DNA of 21,760 bases from Parcubacteria group bacterium. GTDB lineage: Bacteria > Patescibacteriota > Minisyncoccia > UBA6257 > JACRHY01. The stretch spans positions 1-21,760 of the forward strand of contig JACRHY010000036.1 in NCBI GenBank assembly GCA_016215765.1, written 5' to 3'. Below are positions 6,711 to 13,579 of this stretch, piece after piece. Position 1 is the stretch's first letter, and the number at the start of each line of letters is the position of its first letter. Under the pieces are notes generated by a model. The model ran no database searches. It was given only the letters and a program-made list of their open reading frames with translations, and was not told where the DNA came from. The position numbers and the translations under genes were made by a program.

Positions 6711-7083
6711 TGGTATCAACATTCCGGACGGAAAAAGGGCGGAAATCGCCCTGACCTACATTTACGGGATCGGCCGCGCCACCGCGGTTGATATTTTAAC
6801 GTCTTTAAAGATTGATCCGGCCAAAAAAGCCAAGGATTTAAATTCCGAAGAGGCCAATAAAATCAAGGATTTCATAGAGAAAAATCATAAAATTGAGGGA
6901 GAAATGCGCCAGCTTGTAAAACAGCACATCGGGCGGTTGAAAGACATAAGATGCTATCGCGGCCTTCGGCACGTAAAACGGCTTCCGGCGCGCGGCCAAA
7001 GGACGAAAACCAATTCCCGAACCGTGCGCGGAAACGTAAGAAAAACGGCCGGAAGCGGAAAGAGAAAGGTTGATTTGAAGTAG
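6700..7083 (+). CDS. rpsM: Ribosomal protein uS13
   Basis: 127 residues, close to the usual S13 length (about 118-126). It has the full set of S13 features: the N-terminal GINIPDGKRAEIALTYIYGI with the helix-two-turn-helix, the long central helix, and the C-terminal CYRGLRHVKRLPARGQRTKT followed by a basic tail that reaches the P-site tRNA. S13 sits in the head of the small subunit and forms intersubunit bridges with L5. The chosen ATG at 6700 is the second of two tandem copies; the first, at 6689, is out of frame and stops after four codons, so it cannot serve as the rpsM start. The spacer from rpmJ is 20 bp and lacks a Shine-Dalgarno sequence. Confidence 0.96.
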   Translation: MRLLGINIPDGKRAEIALTYIYGIGRATAVDILTSLKIDPAKKAKDLNSEEANKIKDFIEKNHKIEGEMRQLVKQHIGRLKDIRCYRGLRHVKRLPARGQRTKTNSRTVRGNVRKTAGSGKRKVDLK

Positions 7084-7104
7084 CGCCGGCAATACTATAA
7101 AAAA

Positions 7105-7557
7105 ATGGGAAAGAAAAAAATAGTCAAACAATCGGAAAAGGATCTTTTAAAGAACGCAAGCGGCCCGGAAGCCGCGGCGGCCAAGAGTTCGCCTTCAGGC
7201 GGCTCTAAAAAATTTGAAAAAGGAAAGATCTACGTTAAAGCGTCGTATAACAATACCATCGTTACGGTAACCAACGCCGCCGGCGACACGGTGGCGTGGG
7301 CTTCGGCCGGCTCCCTCGGATTTTCCGGCCCCAAAAAAGCGACTCCGTTCGCCGCTTCAAAGGTGATTGAGGCGATTTCCGAAAAATTGCGCCGCACCGG
7401 CCCGTTTGACGTTGATATCATCATCAGCGGCATCGGCAGCGGACGCGATTCGGCCATTCGTTCTTTGATCAATCGCGGCTTTAATCCCTTGTCTTTAAGG
7501 GACGTTACCCCCGTTCCCCATAACGGTCCGAGGCCGAAAAAAGTCAGGAGAGTGTAA
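7105..7557 (+). CDS. rpsK: Ribosomal protein uS11
   Basis: 150 residues, longer than typical bacterial S11 (about 129) because of a basic/low-complexity N-terminal extension (about 1-38, containing GPEAAAAKSSPSGGSKK). The S11 core follows: YVKASYNNTIVTVTNAAGD, WASAGSLGFSGPKKATPFAA, the conserved IISGIGSGRDSAIRSL, and the rRNA-binding end DVTPVPHNGPRPKKVRRV. S11 lies on the platform of the small subunit near the E-site mRNA. The ATG at 7105 is the first in frame after an A-rich spacer. GTG or internal starts are possible, but nothing favours them. It belongs to the rpsM-rpsK-rpsD-rpoA-rplQ alpha operon. Confidence 0.95.
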   Translation: MGKKKIVKQSEKDLLKNASGPEAAAAKSSPSGGSKKFEKGKIYVKASYNNTIVTVTNAAGDTVAWASAGSLGFSGPKKATPFAASKVIEAISEKLRRTGPFDVDIIISGIGSGRDSAIRSLINRGFNPLSLRDVTPVPHNGPRPKKVRRV

Positions 7558-7575
7558 TTTTTTAAAAAAACAAAA

Positions 7576-8193
7576 ATGTTGATAAAAGCCAAAGAAAAAA
7601 AAGAGCGGGCACTCGGAACGAAACTCGGATTAAAAGGGGATCGTTGTAATTCGCCCAAGTGCGCGATTATCAGGCGGCCCTACGGTCCGGGAATGCACGG
7701 AAAAAGAAGAAGGCGCGCGCCGTCCGAATTCGGCGAGCAATTGAAAGAAAAACAGAAAATCAGGTTCAGTTACGCGCTGAAGGAGGGGCAGCTTGGCAGG
7801 ATTTTCGCCGAAGCGGCGAAAAAGACGGAAGCGACCGGCGATGCCTTGATGCGCCTTCTTGAAAGCCGTCTGGATAACGTCGTTTTCCGCCTCGGTTTCG
7901 CGAGTTCGCGGCTGGTTGCCAGACAACTCGTAAATCACGGCCACATTCTCGTTAACGGGCGGGTCAGCAACACTCCTTCCCGTCGCGTCAGAATCGGCGA
8001 CGTCATTTCGCTGTCGGAAAAAACGAAAAAGGGCGTTTTCGCCTCTGAATTGCCCTCGCGCCTCAAAAAATACAATTCGCCCTCCTGGCTGGGATTGGAC
8101 AAGGAAAAGTTTGAGGGAAAAATAACCGGCTTGCCGGTTGATACCGAAAGGCCGTTTGACGTTGACAAAGTGATTGATTATTATTCAAGATAA
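7576..8193 (+). CDS. rpsD: Ribosomal protein uS4
   Basis: 205 residues, the usual S4 length. The N-terminal domain reads GLKGDRCNSPKC and RRPYGPGMHG; the S4 RNA-binding domain follows (LLESRLDNVVFRLGFASSR, RQLVNHGHILVNGRVSNTPS), and the protein ends VIDYYSR. S4 nucleates small-subunit assembly at the 16S 5' domain. Zinc-type S4 proteins hold zinc with two Cys pairs. Here only the second pair remains (Cys24 and Cys29); the positions of the first pair are filled by Lys/Glu/Arg (KAKEKKERALG). No upstream in-frame extension could supply them, because the in-frame triplet at 7555 is the rpsK stop. The zinc site is therefore probably lost or half-degenerate. No Shine-Dalgarno sequence; the 18-bp spacer is T- and A-rich. 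Confidence 0.95.
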   Translation: MLIKAKEKKERALGTKLGLKGDRCNSPKCAIIRRPYGPGMHGKRRRRAPSEFGEQLKEKQKIRFSYALKEGQLGRIFAEAAKKTEATGDALMRLLESRLDNVVFRLGFASSRLVARQLVNHGHILVNGRVSNTPSRRVRIGDVISLSEKTKKGVFASELPSRLKKYNSPSWLGLDKEKFEGKITGLPVDTERPFDVDKVIDYYSR

Positions 8194-8231
8194 AAAGAAA
8201 ACAAAAAAGCGGTTTAAATAAAATAAACATT

Positions 8232-9026
8232 ATGAAATTTTCTCATCTCAGCGAAACGGTGAAGATTAAAAAAATTTCCGAAAAAAACAACGCCGGCGTT
8301 TTTGAAATTGACGGTTTATTTTCCGGCTACGGATTGACTGTCGGCAACGCTTTGCGCCGCGCTCTTTTGTCGTCTTTGCCGGGAGCGGCGATAACCCAGA
8401 TTAAAATAAAGGGAGTGAACAACGAATTTTCCACGATTCCCGGCGTTATGGAAGATGTCGTTGAAATTATCGGCAATCTTAAAAACATCCGTTTTAAAGT
8501 TTACACGGATGAACCGCAGACGTTGACGCTGAAAGCGAAAGGAGAAGTTGAAGTAACGGCCGGAGACATCAAAACCAATCCCCAGGCGGAGATCGTCAAC
8601 CCTAAATCCCACATAGCCGCTCTTTCTTCAAAAAACGCCGAATTGGAAGCGGAGTTGACCGTTGAAAGGGGCATGGGATACGCGCCCTCGGAGGCGCGCA
8701 AGCTGGAAAAACTTCCGATCGGAGCGCTGGTCATAGACGCCTTCTTCTCCCCGGTCTTGAAAGTGAATTTCGTGGTTGAAAATACCCGCGTCGGCGAAAG
8801 AACCGATTATAACCGGTTGGTTTTTGACATTGAAACCGACGGCACCATCTCTCCTTCCGTCGCCCTGCACAAAGCCGCCAATATCTTGAAAGATCATTTC
8901 AATAAAATATCGCAGATTGAAAGCGGGCAGGAAATGGAAGAAGAAGCGGCGGAAGAAACGAAAGAGGCGGTTAAGGAGAAAAAAGAAAAAAAAGAGAAGA
9001 AAGAGAAGAAAGCCAAGAAAAAATAG
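8232..9026 (+). CDS. rpoA: RNA polymerase alpha subunit lacking the C-terminal domain
   Basis: 264 residues against about 315-330 in most bacteria. Residues 1 to about 230 are a complete alpha N-terminal domain, which dimerises and assembles beta and beta': GLTVGNALRRALLSSLPGAA, then GVNNEFSTIPGVMEDVVEII, then VERGMGYAPSEARK and VVENTRVGERTDYNRLVFDI. After the last dimerisation helix (ILKDHFNKISQIESG) the protein does not enter a linker and helix-hairpin-helix C-terminal domain. It ends in a low-complexity acidic-then-basic tail (about 235-264) with repeats of the type KEKK. Only 42 bp separate the TAG from rplQ and they encode no such domain in any frame, so this is not a simple frameshift. 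In model bacteria the missing domain binds UP elements and activators. Confidence 0.95.
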   Translation: MKFSHLSETVKIKKISEKNNAGVFEIDGLFSGYGLTVGNALRRALLSSLPGAAITQIKIKGVNNEFSTIPGVMEDVVEIIGNLKNIRFKVYTDEPQTLTLKAKGEVEVTAGDIKTNPQAEIVNPKSHIAALSSKNAELEAELTVERGMGYAPSEARKLEKLPIGALVIDAFFSPVLKVNFVVENTRVGERTDYNRLVFDIETDGTISPSVALHKAANILKDHFNKISQIESGQEMEEEAAEETKEAVKEKKEKKEKKEKKAKKK

Positions 9027-9068
9027 GACTCGGACAATTTCCGATTCCGGCTTAATTTAATTTTCAAA

Positions 9069-9419
9069 ATGCGCCATTTAAAAAAGGGGAGAAAATTCGG
9101 AAAAAAAACGGGACGCCGCCGGTCTTTTTTAAAAGGGATCGCGCATAATTTGATTATGGAAGAAAAAATAGAAACAACGACGGCCCGGGCGAAGGAAATC
9201 AAGCCGAAGGTTGAAAAAATGGTAACGCTCGGAAAAAAACAGAATCTGGCCGGCCTGCGCCTTTTATTGTCGCGCCTTCCCCAAAAATCCGCCGAAAAGA
9301 TTTATTACGAAATCGCCCCCCGATATAAAAACCGTCGCGGCGGTTATTTGAGGATAATCAAGGGAACGGGGACGAGAAAGCGGGACGGCGTTTTAAAGAG
9401 CATTGTTGAATTTGTGTAA
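9069..9419 (+). CDS. rplQ: Ribosomal protein bL17
   Basis: 116 residues, normal for L17 (about 116-127). The N-terminus MRHLKKGRKFGKKTGRRRS matches the L17 opening (R-H-x-x-x-x-x-K-L/F-x-R/K-x-x-x-x-R), followed by IETTTARAKEIKPKVEKMVT and the end IIKGTGTRKRDGVLKSIVEF, where L17 usually has R-x-G-D-A/G-x-x-x-x-I/V-E-L/F. L17 lies near the exit tunnel of the large subunit. It follows rpoA as in the standard alpha operon, and rplM starts only 3 bp after its stop, so the two are probably translated in a coupled manner. There is no Shine-Dalgarno sequence in the AT-rich leader. Confidence 0.95.
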   Translation: MRHLKKGRKFGKKTGRRRSFLKGIAHNLIMEEKIETTTARAKEIKPKVEKMVTLGKKQNLAGLRLLLSRLPQKSAEKIYYEIAPRYKNRRGGYLRIIKGTGTRKRDGVLKSIVEFV

Positions 9420-9422
9420 ATT

Positions 9423-9764
9423 ATGGAATACGTTATTGACGCCGCAAATCAAAAATTGGGACGCCTGGCGGCGAAAATCGCCGGTATTTTGCAGGGAAAA
9501 AACAAAGCGGGATACCTTCCGCGTCTTTTAAGCGGCAATCGCGTTATCGTTAAAAACATTCGCCTGATCGCCATAAGCGGCGGCAAGGAGAAGCAAAAGA
9601 CCTATTATCGCCATACCGGCTACGTCGGTCATCTGAAAGAAAAGAAATACTGGGAGATTTTTGAGAAAAATCCGGACAGAGTTTTACGGCACGCCGTTGC
9701 GGGAATGCTGCCGAAAAACCGACTTCAGCCGAAAATGCTGAAAAATCTGATTATTGAACGATAA
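9423..9764 (+). CDS. rplM: Ribosomal protein uL13 (short form)
   Basis: 113 residues compared with about 142 in Escherichia coli. The conserved core is intact: VIDAANQKLGRLAAKIAGIL, YYRHTGYVGHLKEKKY and VAGMLPKNRLQPKMLKNLII. Against E. coli L13 the protein lacks about 15 residues at the N-terminus (the strand before WYVVDA) and about 15-18 residues at the C-terminus after the KLKVY-like strand. The ATG at 9423 follows the rplQ stop by 3 bp, so there is no room for a longer N-terminus without overlap. L13 is an early 23S-binding protein of the large subunit. The shortening is consistent with a reduced CPR ribosome; rpsI follows directly, as in nearly all bacteria. Confidence 0.94.
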   Translation: MEYVIDAANQKLGRLAAKIAGILQGKNKAGYLPRLLSGNRVIVKNIRLIAISGGKEKQKTYYRHTGYVGHLKEKKYWEIFEKNPDRVLRHAVAGMLPKNRLQPKMLKNLIIER

Positions 9765-9774
9765 AACGAGAATT

Positions 9775-10233
9775 ATGATTACTAAAACTATCAAAACGAA
9801 AAAAACTTTCGTCAAGGCGGGAAAAAAAGAATCGCCGGCTAAGAGCGATCGTTATCACGAAGCCGTCGGCCGAAGGAAAACGGCCGTCGCCCGGGTGCGG
9901 ATTTTCGGCAAGAACGGCGAGATTTTCGTCAACGGAAAGGAATATAAAAAGTATTTCACCGTCGCGCGTCATCAAATCGGCGTCTCCGCTCCTTTGAAAG
10001 AGGCGGAACTTGAAGGAAAATTCGCCGTTGAAGCGAGGGTGTCCGGCGGAGGAATCGGCGCCCAAGCCGAAGCGGTGCGGCACGGAATCAGCCGGGCGTT
10101 GCTGAAGATAAACCCCGAACTTAAAAAACCGCTCAAGCGGGCAGGTTTTCTCACTCGCGATCCGCGTATGGTGGAGCGGAAAAAATACGGCCTCAAAAAA
10201 GCCCGCCGCGCTCCGCAATGGGCGAAGCGTTAA
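9775..10233 (+). CDS. rpsI: Ribosomal protein uS9
   Basis: 152 residues from ATG 9775, with a basic extension of about 25 residues before the S9 core. The core reads YHEAVGRRKTAVARVRIF, then GKNGEIFVNGKEYKKYF, then VSGGGIGAQAEAVRHGISRA, and ends KKARRAPQWAKR. The terminal Lys-Arg of S9 contacts the anticodon stem of P-site tRNA. A TTG at 9754 could extend the frame by seven codons, but it would overlap the end of rplM and ATG 9775 is preferred. The stop TAA (10231-10233) overlaps by two bases the stop of the convergent minus-strand gene (10230-10232). Transcription probably ends at the hairpin at 10239-10271. Confidence 0.95.
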   Translation: MITKTIKTKKTFVKAGKKESPAKSDRYHEAVGRRKTAVARVRIFGKNGEIFVNGKEYKKYFTVARHQIGVSAPLKEAELEGKFAVEARVSGGGIGAQAEAVRHGISRALLKINPELKKPLKRAGFLTRDPRMVERKKYGLKKARRAPQWAKR

Positions 10234-11588
10234 TCTTCAAAAACGGCGATTTCATAGAGATCGCCGTTTTTAAGCGCGTAAAATTTTCCGCCGGCGCGGG
10301 AAATTTTTGAAATATCCCCGTCTATCTCCGCGACATTGACGGGCGGACGGTCGTCTATTTCCGCGAAACGAAGCCCTTTCGAGTATTGAAGGAAAAGATG
10401 GAACGAATCGTCGTGCCACGATATCGCCGGGAAATCTCCGGCGGTGGCGACGAGAAAGGCGACGTCTCCCGCTTTTTTGTTGACGTTTTTAATCTGATCT
10501 TCAAGAAAATAAATTTTTAATTCGCCGCTTGAATTCAAAACGGCGATTTTCTTTTCATCGGGCGAAAAAACGGGAGGAACGCGAACGGGCGGCAGGCCGA
10601 TTGTTTTTTGATCGCGGCGATTGAAAAGAAGCGGAGCATTATCTTGAATTTCGGCTATGAGATAATAACCGGAAGAAGAGAGATGAAGAGCGCGGACTTT
10701 ACCGTTTGCTTCGCCGATGAGCGACGCGCGTTTAATCATCAGGTTATAGGCGAAAATGCGGTTTTTGTCGTCCGCCCAAACGATCTCCGAATTTTCGGCG
10801 ATAATAACGGAGGGATTGGCGTCTTCTCCGATAATCTCAAGCGACAATTTCGCCGTATCCAAAAGGTAAACGGCGCGTTTGGTCGCGATAATGATTTTAT
10901 TGTCGTCAAAGGGATGATTGAGGACGTCGGAAATTTCAACCGCTCCGGCGAGTCGCAGCTGCCTTTCCTTGAGATTATTGAAAAGAGAATTTAGATTCAG
11001 AGACGAATTCAGGTTGTTGAAATCAACCAGAGAATAGGCGTTGTCTTTTTTTGAAAAAACAATCGGCCGGCTTGAGCCGTTTTTCCAGCCGACAACGGCG
11101 TCGCCGATTATTTTTGTTTTTTTATCGCCGTTTTTTTTCCACAAAACGCCCCGGGTATCCCGCCAGACGATATTTTGGCCGTTGATCCAGAAATCGTCTA
11201 CGCCGCTTTGGATTTTTAACTCCGATTTTTTGTCGGGGATCAAAACGATATTAACGGCTTCCGTGACGAGCGCGGGAAGAACGGCAAGCGGCTTTTCCCA
11301 CGTTGAATAGCCGCTTTGCGAAACGGAGACGCGGTAACGCCCGGGAGTCAGATCGCCGATCAGAGTTCCGCTTTTTAAAATTCCAGTCTTATTTTCAAAA
11401 ATCTTGCCGTTAATTTTTATTTCGGCGTAGGGCGGCTCGCTTTTAAGAAAGACGGCGCCGGTTTTCTGCAGTTCCAACGTTTCAAAATTAATCCGGAATC
11501 CTTGAGAATAAAACGCCGCGCCGCCGCCGCTTACGACGAATAAAACCGCCAAAACGTAAAAGAGAATCCGCCTCTTTCTTAAAGTCAT
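10230..11588 (-). CDS. Membrane-anchored PEGA-domain / beta-propeller-like protein
   Basis: 452 residues on the minus strand, starting at ATG 11588-11586. A signal anchor (about 7-27, RILFYVLAVLFVVSGGGAAF) is followed by a PEGA-type domain at about 42-115 (GAVFLKSEPPYAEIKINGK, then LTPGRYRVSVSQSGYSTWEK). The rest forms repeated strands of a WD40/TolB-like propeller, e.g. DDFWINGQNIVWRD, NSEIVWADDKNRIFAYNL and FSPDEKKIAVLNSSGELKIY. PEGA domains are often surface-exposed and probably associate with the cell envelope. Such proteins recur in Patescibacteria without known function. The gene has its own predicted promoter, divergent from that of mreB copy 1. Its stop overlaps that of rpsI, and its last codons carry the terminator hairpin of the ribosomal operon. 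Whether its own mRNA escapes termination there is an open question. Confidence 0.85.
   Translation of the reverse strand: MTLRKRRILFYVLAVLFVVSGGGAAFYSQGFRINFETLELQKTGAVFLKSEPPYAEIKINGKIFENKTGILKSGTLIGDLTPGRYRVSVSQSGYSTWEKPLAVLPALVTEAVNIVLIPDKKSELKIQSGVDDFWINGQNIVWRDTRGVLWKKNGDKKTKIIGDAVVGWKNGSSRPIVFSKKDNAYSLVDFNNLNSSLNLNSLFNNLKERQLRLAGAVEISDVLNHPFDDNKIIIATKRAVYLLDTAKLSLEIIGEDANPSVIIAENSEIVWADDKNRIFAYNLMIKRASLIGEANGKVRALHLSSSGYYLIAEIQDNAPLLFNRRDQKTIGLPPVRVPPVFSPDEKKIAVLNSSGELKIYFLEDQIKNVNKKAGDVAFLVATAGDFPAISWHDDSFHLFLQYSKGLRFAEIDDRPPVNVAEIDGDISKISRAGGKFYALKNGDLYEIAVFED
10239..10271 (+). terminator. Intrinsic terminator inside the 3' end of the convergent gene
   Basis: AAAAACGGCGAT (10239-10250) and ATCGCCGTTTTT (10260-10271) form a perfect 12-bp stem with a 9-nt loop, with a GC-rich core closed by A5/T5. 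On the plus strand it begins 5 bp after the rpsI stop and ends in a T-tract, as expected for the operon terminator. The structure is symmetrical, so it would also work on the minus strand. There its T-tract comes before the stop codon of the PEGA gene, because the hairpin encodes that protein's last residues (KNGDLYEIAVF). Confidence 0.85.
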
Positions 11589-11594
11589 GCTTAA

Positions 11595-11623
11595 ATACTA
11601 ATTATTTTTCGCCCTCTTTTCAA
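11595..11623 (-). promoter_or_regulatory. Putative minus-strand promoter of the PEGA gene, leaderless
   Basis: Read on the minus strand, TTGAAA (11623-11618) and TAGTAT (11600-11595) are 17 bp apart. The ATG at 11588 begins 6 bp after the -10, so transcription would start at or next to the start codon. Confidence 0.5.
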
Positions 11624-11647
11624 TCAGGATTCAAACCGGCGCGAATT

Positions 11648-11677
11648 TTGACACCTTGCTTCAAATTGAATTAGAAT
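11648..11677 (+). promoter_or_regulatory. Promoter of mreB copy 1 and downstream genes
   Basis: A perfect TTGACA (11648-11653), an 18-bp spacer and TAGAAT (11672-11677; 5 of 6) precede the ATG at 11687 by 9 bp. The predicted leader is 2-3 nt. This is the best sigma-70-type match in the window and lies 24 bp from the divergent promoter of the PEGA gene. Confidence 0.7.
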
Positions 11678-11686
11678 TATCCCGAA

Positions 11687-12706
11687 ATGTTCACCGGAAA
11701 AATAGGGATAGATTTAGGAACGACCAATACCATCGTTTTCGTCCCCGGACAGGGATTTATCATCAACGAGCCGACGATCGTCGCTTTAAGCGCGCCGGAT
11801 AATTCCGTTTTGGCCATCGGCAAGGAAGCAAAAGAAATGATCGGCCGGACTCCCGATGACATCACCGCTTATCGTCCGCTTAAAGACGGAGTTATCGCCG
11901 ATTACTACGTTACCAAGGCGATGCTTCAGTATTTCATCGCCAAAGCCGCCGGCCGTTTCAATATTTTCAAACCCGACGTGGTGATTTCCGTTCCCGCCGG
12001 CATCACCTCCACGGAAAGGCGGGCGGTTATCAACGCGGCCCGCGAAGCCGGAGCGCGCGAGGCCTATATCGTCAAAGAGCCGATTTTAGCCGCCTTGGGA
12101 GCCGGCATTCCCGTCAATTCGCCTTCCGGAAATATGATTATCAACATCGGCGGAGGAACTTCGGAGGTCGCGGTTATTTCGCTCGGGGGCATTGTAACGT
12201 GGTCCAGTTTGCGCGTCGCCGGAAACAAATTTGATCAGGCCATAATTGACATGATTAAGAAAAAGCACTCGCTGGCGATCGGCGAACAAATGGCGGAAAC
12301 GGTGAAAATAGAAATCGGCGCCGCTCTCGCTTCGCGTTCCAAAACGGAATTCCGGGTGCGCGGCCGCGATATTGCTTCCGGCCTGCCCAAAGACGTCGTT
12401 ATTACCGCCAACGAAGTCGTTGACGCTTTGCGCGACCACCTGATGGACATCGCCGCCTCCGTCCAGAGCGTTTTTAACGAAACGCCTCCGGAGCTGGCCG
12501 CCGACATAATGGAAAAGGGGATAATTCTTTCCGGCGGAGGAGCCAACCTTCGCTACATTGATGAATTTTTCAAAAGGGTCTTGGGAGTGGCGGCTTATGT
12601 CGCCGAAGATCCTCTTTTTTGCGTGGCAAAGGGCAGCGGCGCCATATTAAACCATCTTGATATTTACAAACGGACGCTGCTGAACAAAGCGTCGGGGAAC
12701 AGGTAG
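11687..12706 (+). CDS. mreB: MreB-like actin homologue, copy 1
   Basis: 339 residues, the usual MreB length. The phosphate-1 motif is IGIDLGTTNTIVF, followed by GKEAKEMIGRTPDDITAYRP with PLKDGVIADY, VISVPAGITSTERRAV, and the adenosine motif ILSGGGANLRYIDEFF. MreB polymerises at the inner membrane and guides cell-wall synthesis. Two details stand out. The phosphate-2 loop reads NIGGGTSEVAV with Asn153 where nearly all MreB and Hsp70/actin relatives have Asp. The glutamate before Pro (KEP, Glu131), the usual catalytic position, is kept. The Asn could slow ATP hydrolysis (inference). The gene has a strong promoter and is followed after 15 bp by a clamp-loader gene rather than by mreC. A second mreB lies at 17707. 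Confidence 0.93.
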   Translation: MFTGKIGIDLGTTNTIVFVPGQGFIINEPTIVALSAPDNSVLAIGKEAKEMIGRTPDDITAYRPLKDGVIADYYVTKAMLQYFIAKAAGRFNIFKPDVVISVPAGITSTERRAVINAAREAGAREAYIVKEPILAALGAGIPVNSPSGNMIINIGGGTSEVAVISLGGIVTWSSLRVAGNKFDQAIIDMIKKKHSLAIGEQMAETVKIEIGAALASRSKTEFRVRGRDIASGLPKDVVITANEVVDALRDHLMDIAASVQSVFNETPPELAADIMEKGIILSGGGANLRYIDEFFKRVLGVAAYVAEDPLFCVAKGSGAILNHLDIYKRTLLNKASGNR

Positions 12707-12709
12707 CGC

Positions 12710-12713
12710 GGAG
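12710..12713 (+). promoter_or_regulatory. Shine-Dalgarno sequence of the delta'-like gene
   Basis: GGAG lies 8 nt before ATG 12722. It is one of only two clear Shine-Dalgarno-type sites in the window (the other is GGAG 14595-14598, 10 nt before frr), which makes it informative about initiation in this organism. Confidence 0.6.
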
Positions 12714-12721
12714 ACAAAAAA

Positions 12722-13555
12722 ATGATCGTCGGGCACGAAAACCTGATAAAACACTTCAAGAATTTAGCCGAAAGGAGCGCGCTTTCCCACGGCTATCTTT
12801 TTTTCGGAGAATCGCGGGTCGGAAAAACGACCGTTGCCTCCGCTCTGGCGAATTTTCTGGAAAACGGCCGGTTTGAAAATCCGGACGGCCCCCTCGCGGA
12901 TTTTTTATCCGTTTCTCCGGACGAAAACGGAGTCATCGGCATTGACGCGGCGCGGATGATCAAGGAATTTTTATGGCGGCGGCCGTTCAAATCAACAAAG
13001 CGGTTCGTCTCCGTAAGCGACGCGTCCGCGATGACTTCGCAGGCGCAGAACGCTTTGCTGAAAATATCCGAGGAGCCGCCGGCTCACGCTTTAATCGTTA
13101 TTATTTCTCCAAACGCCGAACTCTTGGCGCCCACCCTCGTTTCGCGTCTTCAAAAATTTTATTTTTCCCGGATTTCCGACGCGCAAATAGTCGGTTTGGC
13201 AAAAAGTTTGGGATGCGACGCTAAAACGGCGGAGCAAACGGCAAAAAAAGCGGCGGGACGTCCCGGACTGGCCGTTAATCTTATCGCCGGCGATCCTCTT
13301 TGGCTGGAAGCGGAATCGCTGGCGAAAGATTTTTTAAAAATCGCCGCGCGGCGGCCGCTTATCGCGAGTCGTCTCGCCGAAGACGAAAAATTGCTTGACC
13401 GCTTCGCGGAAATTCTGCTAATTTACTTGAGGCAAAACGCGGTCGCGAATCTGGAATTGACCAGATCGTTCCTGAATCGTTTTTCGCTTATCAAACAATT
13501 TAACGTCAATAAACGCCTTCAATTGGAAGCCGCGGCGGCGGGTAAGGGTTTTTAA
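12722..13555 (+). CDS. holB: DNA polymerase III delta' subunit-like clamp-loader protein
   Basis: 277 residues (E. coli delta' has 334). It opens with IVGHENLIKHFKNLAERSAL and SHGYLFFGESRVGKTTVA, giving an intact Walker A (G29-x4-GKT). The sensor region reads FVSVSDASAMTSQAQNALLK and ISEEPPAHALIVIIS, typical of delta'/gamma-tau AAA+ proteins, which load the sliding clamp onto primed DNA. Differences from the textbook protein: the four zinc-binding cysteines are absent, the SRC motif reads SRL (141-143), and the C-terminal collar is short. The P-loop, often degenerate in delta', is good here. Annotation as a second gamma/tau-like ATPase is less likely given the length. It follows mreB copy 1 with a Shine-Dalgarno sequence and is followed after 24 bp by the Ycf48-like gene. 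Confidence 0.82.
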   Translation: MIVGHENLIKHFKNLAERSALSHGYLFFGESRVGKTTVASALANFLENGRFENPDGPLADFLSVSPDENGVIGIDAARMIKEFLWRRPFKSTKRFVSVSDASAMTSQAQNALLKISEEPPAHALIVIISPNAELLAPTLVSRLQKFYFSRISDAQIVGLAKSLGCDAKTAEQTAKKAAGRPGLAVNLIAGDPLWLEAESLAKDFLKIAARRPLIASRLAEDEKLLDRFAEILLIYLRQNAVANLELTRSFLNRFSLIKQFNVNKRLQLEAAAAGKGF

Positions 13556-13579
13556 AGCCGGATTTTTCTAACTCATTAA

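Noticed and set aside
9030..9044. TCGGA-CAATT-TCCGA hairpin after rpoA as a terminator
   Set aside because: The stem is only 5 bp with no T-tract directly after it, and rplQ follows within the same operon.
9754..9777. TTG start adding seven codons to rpsI
   Set aside because: It overlaps the end of rplM, and ATG 9775 is a normal start with the S9 core well downstream.
10608..10994. 128-codon plus-strand ORF opposite the PEGA gene
   Set aside because: It lies fully antisense to a gene with clear domains and its product has no recognisable motif; it is a frame shadow, as are the other long antisense ORFs in the window.
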